Positions 38,327-46,779 are shown, counted from the stretch's first letter. The stretch is 64,000 nucleotides of DNA from Amycolatopsis sp. A133 (GCF_031082405.1 NZ_JAVHJU010000046.1:1-64000), one strand, 5' to 3'. Notes: a model not told the origin generated them from the sequence alone. Translations and numbers: made by a program.

Positions 38327-38342
38327 AAAGGTCCAGACCTTT
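38327..38342. promoter_or_regulatory. GntR/DasR-like palindrome upstream of the secreted protein
   Basis: AAAGGTC-CA-GACCTTT is a perfect 7-bp inverted repeat. Its GGTCCAGACC core differs by one base from the DasR (GlcNAc-responsive GntR) core GGTCTAGACC, while the outer bases differ. Position, about 40 nt before the GTG at 38286, suits repression. Confidence 0.5.
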
Positions 38343-38481
38343 TATCCGACGTGGGAGTGACTGTACGAGCCCGGACCGTCACGGACAAGACCCCGCCCGG
38401 ATTTTTCGCGCGTCGTGTCGAAACGGGCCGCGCTCGTTCGACAGACTCACGTAGGCCGGCCCAATCACCGAGGAGCACCAA

Positions 38482-39057
38482 ATGCGCACCCTGATCTCCA
38501 CCTCGTTCGTCTCGCTCGACGGCGTCGTCGAAGCCCCCGGCGGGGAGCCGGGCTACCGCAACGCGGGCTGGACGTTCAAGGACATCGAGTTCGACCCGGC
38601 CGCCTACGCGATCAAGGGCACCGAGCAGGAGGAAGCCACCGCGCTGCTGCTCGGCCGGGTCAGCTACGAGGCGTTCGCGCCGGTCTGGCCGGGCATGACC
38701 GTGGAGTTCGCCGGGTACAACGCGATGCCGAAGTACGTCGTGTCGACCACCCTCAAGGACTCCGACGTCGTGGACACCTGGGGCGAGATCACCATCCTCC
38801 GCTCGCTCGACGAGGTCGCGGCCCTGAAGGCGGCCGAGGGCGGGCCGATCATCGTCAACGGCAGCGCCACCCTGAACCGCGCCCTGGCCGACGCGGGCCT
38901 GATCGACCGCTACCACCTGCTGGTCTTCCCCGTCCTGCTCGGGGCGGGCAAGCGGCTGTTCAGCGAGACGGACAAGGACAAGCAGAGCCTGAAGCTCGTC
39001 GAGAGCGAGGCGTACGGGAACGGCGTCCAGAAGCTGGTCTACGACGTCGTGCGCTGA
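38482..39057 (+). CDS. RibD C-terminal / dihydrofolate-reductase-fold protein
   Basis: 191 residues. RTLISTSFVSLDGVVEAPGGE, TALLLGRVSYEAFAPVWPG, KYVVSTTLKD and PIIVNGSATLNRALADAGLIDRYHLLVFPVLLGAGKRLF are the ordered blocks of the stand-alone RibD_C family, a DHFR-like NADPH-binding fold. Members are rarely characterised and probably reduce small molecules. The ATG has GAGGAG 8 nt upstream. Monocistronic. Confidence 0.9.
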   Translation: MRTLISTSFVSLDGVVEAPGGEPGYRNAGWTFKDIEFDPAAYAIKGTEQEEATALLLGRVSYEAFAPVWPGMTVEFAGYNAMPKYVVSTTLKDSDVVDTWGEITILRSLDEVAALKAAEGGPIIVNGSATLNRALADAGLIDRYHLLVFPVLLGAGKRLFSETDKDKQSLKLVESEAYGNGVQKLVYDVVR

Positions 39058-39101
39058 CGGGTCGCCGGGGTCCGGCCGGTTTCGTTCGCCGATGTTTCGA
39101 G

Positions 39102-39117
39102 TAGAACATCTGTTCGA
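39102..39117. promoter_or_regulatory. LexA (SOS) box of the AlkB-like gene
   Basis: TAGAAC-ATCT-GTTCGA matches the actinobacterial/Bacillus-type SOS box TCGAAC-N4-GTTCGA with one mismatch. It covers the position of a -35 (39102-39107), 17 nt upstream of TACGGT (39125-39130), so LexA would occlude the polymerase. Confidence 0.75.
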
Positions 39118-39138
39118 ACATCGTGTACGGTCGGACCC

Positions 39139-39765
39139 ATGACGACCCCGGCACTGCAGGCCTCCCTCTTCGGCGAGGCCGGTCCCGTCACGCTGCACGC
39201 CCTGGCGCCGCAACGGACCGAGCTCGACTCCGGCGCGTGGGTCGACGTGCAGCCGGGCTGGCTCGACGGCGCCGACGAGGTGTTCACCGACCTCGTCACC
39301 GGCGTCCCGTGGCAGGCGGAGCGGCGCCGGATGTACGACCGGCTCGTCGACGTCCCGCGCCTGCTGTGCTTCTACCGCGAAGCGGCGCCGCTCCCCCACC
39401 CCGTGCTGGCGGAAGCCCGCGCCGCGCTGAGCGAGCACTACGCCGGCGAGCTCGGCGAGCCGTTCCGCACCGCGGGCCTGTGCTACTACCGCGACGGCCG
39501 GGACAGCGTGGCCTGGCACGGCGACACGATCGGCCGGGGCAGCAGCGAGGACACGATGGTGGCGATCCTCTCGGTCGGCGCGGCCCGCCAGCTGGCCCTG
39601 CGCCCCCGCGGCGGCGGCGAGTCCCACCGCTACGCCCTCGGCCACGGCGACCTCATCGTGATGGGCGGCTCGTGCCAGCGCACGTGGGAACACGCCATCC
39701 CCAAGACGAACCGTGCGGTGGGGCCGCGGATCAGCATCCAGTTCCGGCCCCGCGGGGTCCGCTGA
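39139..39765 (+). CDS. AlkB-family 2-oxoglutarate/Fe(II) dioxygenase (nucleic-acid dealkylase)
   Basis: 208 residues. SVAWHGDTIG supplies the Fe-binding His-x-Asp, WEHAIPK the distal His, and RISIQFRPRG the 2-oxoglutarate-binding Arg. MYDRLVDVPRLLCFY and FRTAGLCYYRDG are the nucleotide-recognition blocks of AlkB homologues. It would oxidatively remove alkyl groups from damaged bases. A LexA box in the promoter ties it to the SOS response. The ATG is 8 nt downstream of TACGGT with no Shine-Dalgarno, so leaderless. The last 59 nt recur 232 nt downstream. Confidence 0.93.
   Translation: MTTPALQASLFGEAGPVTLHALAPQRTELDSGAWVDVQPGWLDGADEVFTDLVTGVPWQAERRRMYDRLVDVPRLLCFYREAAPLPHPVLAEARAALSEHYAGELGEPFRTAGLCYYRDGRDSVAWHGDTIGRGSSEDTMVAILSVGAARQLALRPRGGGESHRYALGHGDLIVMGGSCQRTWEHAIPKTNRAVGPRISIQFRPRGVR
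39707..39765 (+). repeat. 59-nt direct repeat, copy 1 (AlkB 3' end)
   Basis: Encodes the last residues (NRAVGPRISIQFRPRGVR) and stop codon of the AlkB-like protein. It differs from copy 2 (39939-39997) at one base, T39713 versus G39945. The intervening 173 nt (39766-39938) show no gene. Confidence 0.95.
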
Positions 39766-39938
39766 GACCACGGGACGGACGTGCCCGCTCGGGACGGATG
39801 ACGCGGGTCTCCACCCGGCTGCGGCCGGCCCGCCGGTCCTGACCGGCGGCTCGCCCGAGCCCTGCGCGCCGAGGGCAAGGAAGTCCCCTCCGCGAACACG
39901 GCACTCAGCGACCCTGCACCCCAGCAGCCGACCACGCG

Positions 39939-39997
39939 CGAACCGGGCGGTGGGGCCGCGGATCAGCATCCAGTTCCGGCCCCGCGGGGTCCGCTGA
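39939..39997 (+). pseudogene. Orphan copy of the AlkB C-terminal tail
   Basis: A 59-nt duplicate of the AlkB gene end, stop codon included, 2 nt before the convergent P450 stop. It includes the codon of the 2-oxoglutarate-binding Arg but no upstream part of the gene. Either a tandem duplicate has been almost wholly deleted, or the tail alone was copied. Confidence 0.8.
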
Positions 39998-39999
39998 CC

Positions 40000-41277
40000 T
40001 CAGTCGACCAGGACCGGCAGCTCGTCCAAGCCGTACACAATGGACACCTGGCGGAACGACAGCTCCTCGGCCGGCACCGCCAGCCGCAGGTTCGGGAAGC
40101 GGCGGATGAGCGCCGGGTACGCCGTGCGCAGCTCCATGCGGGCCAGCTCCGCTCCGATGCAGCGGTGGATGCCGTAGCTGAACGCCAGGTGCGACGCCGG
40201 GTCGCGGGTGGCGTCGAACTTCTCCATGTCCGGGCCCAGCTTCGGGTCGCGGTCGGCGGCCGACAGCGAGACCAGGACGATGTCGCCCTCGGCGATGTGC
40301 ACGCCGCCGATCTCCATGTCCTCCTTGGCGAACCGGGGGAACGCCATCTGCACCACCGTCAGGTAGCGCAGCAGCTCCTCGACGAACCGGTGCACGGCAT
40401 CGTCGTCGCCGCGGACGGCTTCCCTCGCCTTGTCGTCGCGCAGCAGCACCAGCGCGCCGAGGGCCAGCATGCTCGCCGTCGTCTCCAGGCCGCCGGTGAG
40501 CACGCCGTCGGCGAGGCCGGCCAGCTCGCGGTCGTCGATCTCGTCGCCGTGTTCCTTGATCAGCATGCCGAGCAGGCCGTCGCCGGGCTGTTCGCGCTGC
40601 TTCTTGACGATGTCGAGCAGGTAGGTCAGCGACTCCGACATCGCGCCGAGCGAGGCACCCGCGCCGCCGAAGAGGTCGAACCGGGCGGTGCTCAGCCGCT
40701 GGAAGTCCTCGCGGTCCTCATAGGACACGCCGAGCAGCTCGCAGATGGTCAGCGACGGGATCGGCAGCGCGAACGCCTGCCACAGGTCGACCGGGCCGTC
40801 GGCCGCGGCCATCGCGTCGAGCTGCCCGGCGACGATCTCGTCGATGCGCGGGGCCAGCCGGCTCAGCCGCCGCATGGTGAACTCCGGCGTGAGCAGCTTC
40901 CGCAGCCGCGTGTGCACCGGCGGGTCCGCGAAGCCGAGGCCGCCCGGGTTCTGGTCGGCGGTCACCCCGGCGTTGCCGACGAGGTTGCCGAAGTCGCTGG
41001 AAAACCCGGTCGCCTTGCCGAGCACCGCCTTCGCCTCGTCGTACCCGGTGACCAGCCAGGCGTTCATCCCGAACGGCAGGTCGAGCTTGCCGATCGGCGC
41101 CTCGGCGCGGCGCGCGGCCATCTGCGGAACGGGGTCGAGACCGTCCCGTTTCAGCGGCAGCAGCGCCGACTCCGGCAGGAGGGACGACATCTTCTCGAGG
41201 TCGAAGCCCTTTTTCGACTGACGGGCGAGGTAGCGCCGGCCGACCCAGCCCAGGACCCGTGAGCGGAGACTCCCCAT
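40000..41277 (-). CDS. Cytochrome P450 (CYP105/107-like class)
   Basis: 425 residues. The haem-binding loop is FSYGIHRCIG (Cys near residue 374). The I-helix oxygen site is GGLETT, and the ExxR pair is EELLR. FADPPVHTRLRKLLTPEFT is the C-helix/haem-propionate region. Soluble class I bacterial type needing separate ferredoxin, none of which is adjacent. It hydroxylates an unknown small molecule. TACTGT lies 7 nt before the ATG and there is no Shine-Dalgarno, so it is probably leaderless. No biosynthetic cluster surrounds it. Confidence 0.94.
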   Translation of the reverse strand: MGSLRSRVLGWVGRRYLARQSKKGFDLEKMSSLLPESALLPLKRDGLDPVPQMAARRAEAPIGKLDLPFGMNAWLVTGYDEAKAVLGKATGFSSDFGNLVGNAGVTADQNPGGLGFADPPVHTRLRKLLTPEFTMRRLSRLAPRIDEIVAGQLDAMAAADGPVDLWQAFALPIPSLTICELLGVSYEDREDFQRLSTARFDLFGGAGASLGAMSESLTYLLDIVKKQREQPGDGLLGMLIKEHGDEIDDRELAGLADGVLTGGLETTASMLALGALVLLRDDKAREAVRGDDDAVHRFVEELLRYLTVVQMAFPRFAKEDMEIGGVHIAEGDIVLVSLSAADRDPKLGPDMEKFDATRDPASHLAFSYGIHRCIGAELARMELRTAYPALIRRFPNLRLAVPAEELSFRQVSIVYGLDELPVLVD

Positions 41278-41330
41278 GGGACCGACAGTACCGTACTAGC
41301 CCGATCGGGTGACGGGGAGCGAGACGGGGT

Positions 41331-41975
41331 TCACCCCGGCTTGCGGGCCAGCAGGCAAGCCTGCGGCGTCTTCTCGAACGGCCCCTGCGGCTCACGGACC
41401 AGCCGCGCTTCGACGACCAGCCCGGCGGCGGCGCACAGCTCGGCGACGAAGTCCGGCTGCAACCGGTAGGCGGTCAGGGAAACGTCGTGGCCGTAGCCGT
41501 GGGTGACGTGGCGGCGCTCGTCGCCGACCTGGAACCCCGTCAGCAGCCGCCCGCCCGGCGCCAGCACCCGCGCCAGCTCCGCCACCACCGACGCCAGTTC
41601 CGCCGGAGGCGTGTGGATCAGCGAGTACCACGCGAGCGCACCCGCCAGGCTGCCGTCTTCGAGGTCCAGCGCGGCCAGCGAACCGACCTCGAAGCGCAGC
41701 CCGGGATGCGCCCGGCGGGCCGCCTCGACCATGCCGGGCGAGAGGTCCACGCCGAACACGTCCAGCCCGAGCGAGGCCAGGTACCCCGTCAACCGGCCCG
41801 GGCCGCAGCCGAGATCACCGACCGGGCCGGTTCCCCCGGCCAGTTCGGCGAACGTGCTCAGCACCGCCCGGTCCCACGGGCTGGCGTCCAGCAGCTCCCG
41901 CAGCTCCTCGGCGTACGAGTCGGCGACGGTGTCGTAGGCGAGCCGGGTCTCGGTCACGAAGTCGGGTTCGGTCAC
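41331..41975 (-). CDS. Class I SAM-dependent methyltransferase
   Basis: 214 residues. TRLAYDTVADSYAEEL is the N-terminal cap helix, GDLGCGPGRLTGYLASLG motif I (near 52-69), DVFGVDLSPGMVEAARRAHP motif II, and LARVLAPGGRLLTGFQVG motif IV-V. Small-molecule methyl transfer; substrate unknown. GTG 41975 was chosen: TAGGGT lies 7 nt upstream with no Shine-Dalgarno. GTG 41984 would put the start inside the -10 box. It lies 10 nt upstream of the PNGase stop on the same strand. Confidence 0.88.
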   Translation of the reverse strand: MTEPDFVTETRLAYDTVADSYAEELRELLDASPWDRAVLSTFAELAGGTGPVGDLGCGPGRLTGYLASLGLDVFGVDLSPGMVEAARRAHPGLRFEVGSLAALDLEDGSLAGALAWYSLIHTPPAELASVVAELARVLAPGGRLLTGFQVGDERRHVTHGYGHDVSLTAYRLQPDFVAELCAAAGLVVEARLVREPQGPFEKTPQACLLARKPG

Positions 41976-41985
41976 GCACGGCACC

Positions 41986-43647
41986 CTATCGGGGCGCGGG
42001 CAGTTCCCGGTTCTCGGTGATCAGCCCGTGTTCGGTCGCGACGTAGTGGAAGTACGGCCGCCCGGAGTCGTCGGAACCGGTGAACAGCGTCTTCGACCGG
42101 CCGTCGGCTTCGGTGTTCACGCCGTTCGTGCGGGCCAGCACGCCGGAGGAGGCCAGCCACTCCCGTGACGCGCGCACCGGCCGCCAGGTCCGGCCGTCGC
42201 CGGTCAGGTCGCCGAGGACCTTCGTCATCTCGACCGAGCCCGAGATCCGCAGGTTCTGGTCGTCGGTGATGTTCGCGGTGGCGTCGGTGGTCAGCGGGTA
42301 GGACCAGGTGTGCCGGTCCGCCGAGCGCACCCGTCCGTCCACTGTGGACACCGACGTCTGCTGCCCGGAATCGCCCTGCACGACGTGCTGGGTGAAGCCG
42401 CCGCCGGTGACGTCGTCGCTGTTGCGGTAGTCGCGCGTGCGCTCGACGCGGGTGAAGACTCGGCCGGCCGAGGTGTCGACGTAGCCCGCCGTCACGTCGT
42501 CGCGCTTCGCGGTGACCGTGACGTTCACGCCGCCGGAGATGTCCTTGACCGTCGTCTGCCGGGCCGGCGCGGCCGCGACGTCGCTGCGGGTGAGCGCACC
42601 GGACGTCCGGGCCGCCCGGTGGTCGGTGTAGAGCAGCAGCGTCGGGACGACGGTGAATTCGCCGCCGATGTCCGGGAAGGTGAAGGAGAGGTCGTGGGTG
42701 CCGCCGTCGACGAGCCGGCCCACGAAGGGTGTGACGTCGTAGGTTTCGGCGTGCAGGCTGAAGGTGTCGATCGCCACGACCGGCCGCCACAGCTGCGGCA
42801 CGATCCCGCCGGAGTAGATGTGCGGGAAGGTGAACGCGCTCCCGGCGACGGTCCCGTCGATCGCGAAGTTCGCCTCGCGGTAGGGGCCCTTCCCGCAGAG
42901 GCCGGCCGCCGGGTACTTCGCCGCGACGGCGTCGGGGACGTCGTCGAACCACTGCTCGTCGCAGGCGTGGCCTTCGAGCGTCACCTCGAGGTAGGCGCGG
43001 GTGGTGTTGCGCGGCAGGCCCTGGGCGGTGAAGTGCACGGTGGGCGCGGCGGGGGTCGCGTCGGCGTGCCCGAACCCGGCGACGTGGTCGGGTGTCGCGG
43101 GCGCGGGGTGCTTGCGGTCCGCCTGGTAGTAGGTGAGCGTCACGGTCTGCGCGTAGACGCCGGTGTAGATCGCCGAGTTGTAGTTCTCGATGCCGCCGTG
43201 GAAGGGCTGCGGGGTCCGCAGCAGCGCGCTGTAGGGCGTGAGGTCCTTGTCGAAGTGGTAGGTGATCGCGCGCCGGCCCTCGCCGCTGGGCTCTTCGGTG
43301 GTCCCCCACCAGACCTCGGTGCCGCCGATCCGCAGGTCGCCGATCCGGTCGTACTGCCGCCCGCTCACGGTGACGGTCTGGTCCATGACGACCTTCGCCC
43401 ACGGCCCGGGACAGGCCTTCGGCGGCGTCAGCGTGCCTTCGTAGAACTGCGGGCTGCCGTCGGCGGCGTTGGAGCGGAAGCCGTCGGCGAGCGTGACGCT
43501 GCAGTGCGGCGAGTCCGGCCGCGTGACGCCGGGCGCGGCGGTGACCGGGTTGTCGGTATCGCCTTCCACCACCGGCGAAGCGGAAGCGACCGCCCCGGAG
43601 AACACCCACGCCAGCACCAGCGACAGGACGATCGTGAAGATCCGCAC
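41986..43647 (-). CDS. Secreted peptide-N-glycosidase A (PNGase A-like) amidase
   Basis: 553 residues with a Sec signal (about 1-24, ending ASAS). WAKVVMDQTVTVSGRQYDRIGDLRIGGTEVWWGTTEEPS and PYSALLRTPQPFHGGIENYNSAIYTGVYAQTVTLTYY are the paired beta-sandwich blocks of the PNGase A family. It would cleave the bond between Asn and the first GlcNAc of N-glycans on extracellular glycoproteins. GTG start with GGGAGGAG about 5 nt upstream. It is divergent from a LacI-family gene, with a canonical operator between them, so induction by a sugar is likely. Confidence 0.85.
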   Translation of the reverse strand: MRIFTIVLSLVLAWVFSGAVASASPVVEGDTDNPVTAAPGVTRPDSPHCSVTLADGFRSNAADGSPQFYEGTLTPPKACPGPWAKVVMDQTVTVSGRQYDRIGDLRIGGTEVWWGTTEEPSGEGRRAITYHFDKDLTPYSALLRTPQPFHGGIENYNSAIYTGVYAQTVTLTYYQADRKHPAPATPDHVAGFGHADATPAAPTVHFTAQGLPRNTTRAYLEVTLEGHACDEQWFDDVPDAVAAKYPAAGLCGKGPYREANFAIDGTVAGSAFTFPHIYSGGIVPQLWRPVVAIDTFSLHAETYDVTPFVGRLVDGGTHDLSFTFPDIGGEFTVVPTLLLYTDHRAARTSGALTRSDVAAAPARQTTVKDISGGVNVTVTAKRDDVTAGYVDTSAGRVFTRVERTRDYRNSDDVTGGGFTQHVVQGDSGQQTSVSTVDGRVRSADRHTWSYPLTTDATANITDDQNLRISGSVEMTKVLGDLTGDGRTWRPVRASREWLASSGVLARTNGVNTEADGRSKTLFTGSDDSGRPYFHYVATEHGLITENRELPAPR

Positions 43648-43727
43648 CCGGACTCCTCCCAGTGGCAGGCATACCCGGCTCGGAGCCTAGCGGCGCGATC
43701 ATCCGACCAACGTCGGTAATCGCCGGG

Positions 43728-43741
43728 CTGAAACGTTTCAG
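43728..43741. promoter_or_regulatory. LacI-family operator
   Basis: CTGAAACGTTTCAG is a perfect 14-bp palindrome of the classical LacI/GalR type with central CG. It lies 39 nt before the LacI gene, just upstream of TAGGCT (43749-43754), and 81 nt from the PNGase gene. One bound dimer could control both. Confidence 0.85.
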
Positions 43742-43779
43742 ATCGTGCTAGGCTCACCCCTTCTCAGCGAGGGGGTCCG

Positions 43780-44775
43780 GTGGTCGGCATCAAGGACGTC
43801 GCGAAGCGGGCGGGCGTCTCGATCGGCACGGTGTCCAATGTGGTCAACCGGCCGCACGTGGTCGCGGCCGCCACGCGGAGCCGGGTGCTTTCGGTGATCG
43901 AGGAGCTCGGCTACGTCCGAGACGAGTCCGCGCGGCAGCTGCGGGCCGGGCGCAGCCGGGTCATGGGGTTGCTCGTGCTCGACCTCGGCAACCCGTTCTT
44001 CGTCGACGTCGTCCGCGGCGCCGAGCAGGCCGCGCACGCCGAAGGCCTCAACATCATCACCTGCAACAGCGGGCAGCGGTCCGAGCTGGAAGCGTCGTAC
44101 CTGGCGATGTTCGCCGAGCAGCGGGTCCGCGGGGTGCTGCTGAGCCCGGTCGCGACGTCCGGCGAAGCGCTGCGGGCGTTCCGGCGCACCGGCACGCCGT
44201 ACGTTTTCGTCGACCGCAAAGCCCCCGCTTCCGAGGCGAGTTCGGTGTCGGTCGACGACGTCGCCGGCGGTGCGCTCGGCGGACGGCACCTGCTGGAGAC
44301 CGGGCACCGGCGGATCGCGTTTGTCAACGGCCCCGCCATCCTCGCCCAGTGCCGCGACCGCGAGCAGGGCCTCCGCGACGCGCTGGCCGGCTCCGGCGCG
44401 GAACTGACGGTGCTGGAGGCGATCGGCCTCGACGTCTCCTCCGGCCGCGACGCCGGCGCGCGCCTGCTCGGCACGAGCCCACGGCCGACGGCGGTGTTCT
44501 GCGCGAACGACCTGCTGGCGCTCGGCGTGCTGCAGGCGATGGTCGGCGCGGGCGTCCGCGTCCCGGAGGAGATGGCGATCGTCGGCTACGACGACATCGA
44601 GTTCGCGGGCGCGGCGGCGGTGCCGCTGACGTCGGTCCGCCAGCCCGCCCGCCGCCTCGGCCGCACGGCCGCGGAACTGCTGCTGGCCGAGACGTCGGAC
44701 ACGAAACCGGAACGGCAGGCCGTGGTGTTCACCCCGGAGCTGGTCGTCCGCGAATCGACCCGGGTGCGCCGCTAG
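43780..44775 (+). CDS. LacI/GalR-family transcriptional repressor
   Basis: 331 residues. The helix-turn-helix and hinge are IKDVAKRAGVSIGTVSNVVN (residues 4-23). The periplasmic-binding-like effector domain starts at RSRVMGLLVLDLGNPFF, and FCANDLLALGVLQ and AIVGYDDIEFA are the typical C-terminal blocks. The GTG has GAGGGGG upstream. The operator in its promoter and the divergent PNGase A gene suggest it represses both until an effector sugar binds. Confidence 0.94.
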   Translation: MVGIKDVAKRAGVSIGTVSNVVNRPHVVAAATRSRVLSVIEELGYVRDESARQLRAGRSRVMGLLVLDLGNPFFVDVVRGAEQAAHAEGLNIITCNSGQRSELEASYLAMFAEQRVRGVLLSPVATSGEALRAFRRTGTPYVFVDRKAPASEASSVSVDDVAGGALGGRHLLETGHRRIAFVNGPAILAQCRDREQGLRDALAGSGAELTVLEAIGLDVSSGRDAGARLLGTSPRPTAVFCANDLLALGVLQAMVGAGVRVPEEMAIVGYDDIEFAGAAAVPLTSVRQPARRLGRTAAELLLAETSDTKPERQAVVFTPELVVRESTRVRR

Positions 44776-44784
44776 GCCGGCGGC

Positions 44785-45402
44785 TCACGTCGTGGCGAAC
44801 AGCCGGTAGTTCAGGACGATGTACCCGGTGTGGTCGCCGGCCACCTTCACGTCGTTGCAGCTGACCCAGCCGACCTTGCCTTCGGAGGTCCGCATGCAGA
44901 ACTGGCTCCCGGCGAACAACACGACCGGTCCGCCCGGGGCCGGCTTGTCGTTGGCCACGGCTTTGGGGCAAGCGGCACTCGCCGCGTTCTCGCCGCCGTT
45001 GTAGTAGTACATCGCCGACCGGCCGACCATCAGCCCCGAATCGGCGAAGGACAGGTCGACGTCCCCGTTCGGGCCGCTGGTTTCGACGGCGCGCGGGTCG
45101 GCCGCGTCGATGTCGACGCCGGTGCCGGAATCGAGCCGCACCTGGGTGGACACGTCGCTCGCCTGCGCCGCGCCGGTCGACGCGGGCGGGGCGCCGGGCC
45201 CGGGCACCGTGGTGGTGACCGTCACCGTCCGGGGCGGGACCGCGGCCGCGCCCTGGTCGCTGCCGACCTTGTAGGCCGCGAACAGACCGCCGATCAACGC
45301 GGCGATGACCGTGGCCATGGCGGTGATCAGCGTGCCACGGCGGTTGATGCGCGCTGCCTGGACCGCCGGGTCGACCGGCTCACGTTCGCTTCGCCTGCGC
45401 AA
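44785..45402 (-). CDS. Single-pass membrane protein of unknown function
   Basis: 205 residues. A basic N-terminus (LRRRSEREPVD) precedes one membrane helix, GTLITAMATVIAALIGGLFAAYKVG (about 25-48). A Pro/Thr-rich linker (TVTVTTTVPGPGAPPAST) leads to an extracytoplasmic beta-rich domain with two cysteines (QFCMRTSEGKVGWVSCND) that may form a disulphide. The TTG at 45402 was chosen because GAAGGG precedes it at 6-7 nt; longer upstream frames look non-coding. No family recognised. Confidence 0.7.
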   Translation of the reverse strand: MRRRSEREPVDPAVQAARINRRGTLITAMATVIAALIGGLFAAYKVGSDQGAAAVPPRTVTVTTTVPGPGAPPASTGAAQASDVSTQVRLDSGTGVDIDAADPRAVETSGPNGDVDLSFADSGLMVGRSAMYYYNGGENAASAACPKAVANDKPAPGGPVVLFAGSQFCMRTSEGKVGWVSCNDVKVAGDHTGYIVLNYRLFATT

Positions 45403-45514
45403 CTTGTTCCCTTCGGGTAAGGCCGCCTCACCGGTGCCGCCACGGTGGTGAATCTCGGATTCGCGCCACGCCGTTACGACGACGCGATCCGGGACATCCG
45501 GCCGCGGCCGCTCG

Positions 45515-45527
45515 CCAAACCGTTTGG
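45515..45527. promoter_or_regulatory. 13-nt palindrome upstream of the MFS gene
   Basis: CCAAAC-C-GTTTGG is a perfect inverted repeat 32 nt upstream of the MFS start, in the divergent gap 45403-45559. It is a candidate repressor site for a regulator not encoded nearby. Confidence 0.4.
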
Positions 45528-45559
45528 AATTCACGGATCGGTTCGGCAAGCTCGGGATC

Positions 45560-46768
45560 ATGGCAACGAGGTGGGTGCGGCTGCAGGCCGTGGCGGTGTC
45601 CGGTTCGTCCGCCGAAGGCTTGATGCTGGCGGCCCTCCCGCTGCTGGCGGTGTCCGTCACCACCGATCCGCGCGAGGTGTCGCTGATCGGCATCGCCGGG
45701 CAGGCGCCGTGGCTGCTGCTCTCCCTCTTCGCCGGGGTGCTCATCGACCGGGTGCGCCGGACGACCGTGCTGGCGTGGGCCTACGCCGTGCAGATCGGGG
45801 CGGCGCTCGTGCTCGCCGCCGTCGCGTCCGCCGGGCTGCTGAGCCTGCCCGTGCTGCTCGTGGTCGCCTTCGTCGTCACCTCGGCGCAGGTGCTCGGGGA
45901 CGGCGCCAGCGGCGCGCTGGTCCCGGAACTCGTCGGCCCCGACCGGCTCGCCCACGCCAACGCCCGGCTCACGGTGATCGACCGGGGGGTCGTCCAGTTC
46001 GTCGTCCCGCCGCTGACCGGCTTCCTGATCGCGGCCGGGGCCGGCGCACCCGCCTGGCTGGCCGCGGTCTGCGCGCTGGTCGCGCTCGTGCTGGCCCGCC
46101 GGATCCCGTCGCAATCGGTCGTGGCGGCGACGACGCACCCGCTGCGGGACCTCTCGGGCGGGCTGCGGCACCTGGTGCGGACGCCGCTGCTGCTGTCGAT
46201 CACGATCAACGTCGCGCTCGGTTCGTTCGCCGCGAGCGCCGGCAACTCGATGCTCGTGCTCTACGCGACGCAGATCCTGCACGTCGGCCCGGTCGGCTAC
46301 GGCCTGCTCCTCGCTTGCCTTGCCGTCGGCTGGGTGGCGTCGTCGTTCGTGGTGCAGAAGGTGGTGGACCGGCTCGGCTACTCGTGGTCGATGCGGTTCG
46401 CGCAGAGCTTCGGCGCCGTGGCGACGCTGCTGATCGCCCTCGTCCCGCCGTGGCCGCCGCTCGTCGGCGTCGTGCTCGTGTCCCTGACGGCGGCGGTGCT
46501 GATCTGGAACGTCTGCTCGCAGTCCAGCCGCCAGCGCTTCACGCCGGCGCCGCTGCTGGGCCGGGTGCTCACCAGCCACCGGGCGCTGGCCTGGGGCCTG
46601 ACCCCGCTCGGCGCGCTGACCGGCGGCCTGGTCGCCGCGCACTGGAGCCTGCGCGGCGTCTGGGTGGTCGCCGCGGGCATCCAGGCCGTCAGCGCGGTGC
46701 TGGTCTGGTTCACCCTGTCCCCCGCCGCGTTCCGCAGGACCGAAGAGCTCGCCGCCGCCCAGGCCTGA
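45560..46768 (+). CDS. MFS exporter (MFS_3/enterobactin-exporter-like)
   Basis: 402 residues, about twelve hydrophobic segments. WVRLQAVAVSGSSAEGLMLAALPLLA, GVLIDRVRRTTVLAWAY and GASGALVPELVGPDRLAHANARL match the MFS_3 subfamily, which exports antibiotics or siderophores. Substrate unknown. The ATG at 45560 fits the usual N-terminus; no good ribosome site is seen. The TTG at 45524 would lie within the upstream palindrome. A 16-bp hairpin follows. Confidence 0.86.
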   Translation: MATRWVRLQAVAVSGSSAEGLMLAALPLLAVSVTTDPREVSLIGIAGQAPWLLLSLFAGVLIDRVRRTTVLAWAYAVQIGAALVLAAVASAGLLSLPVLLVVAFVVTSAQVLGDGASGALVPELVGPDRLAHANARLTVIDRGVVQFVVPPLTGFLIAAGAGAPAWLAAVCALVALVLARRIPSQSVVAATTHPLRDLSGGLRHLVRTPLLLSITINVALGSFAASAGNSMLVLYATQILHVGPVGYGLLLACLAVGWVASSFVVQKVVDRLGYSWSMRFAQSFGAVATLLIALVPPWPPLVGVVLVSLTAAVLIWNVCSQSSRQRFTPAPLLGRVLTSHRALAWGLTPLGALTGGLVAAHWSLRGVWVVAAGIQAVSAVLVWFTLSPAAFRRTEELAAAQA

Positions 46769-46779
46769 ACCCGCTGAAG

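Noticed and set aside
39766..39938. A second AlkB gene in the interval before the copied tail
   Set aside because: No AlkB-like sequence or start codon precedes the 59-nt copy; only the tail is present.
40000..41975. P450 plus methyltransferase as part of a natural-product cluster
   Set aside because: No core biosynthetic enzyme, ferredoxin or transporter is linked; the two genes appear separately promoted.
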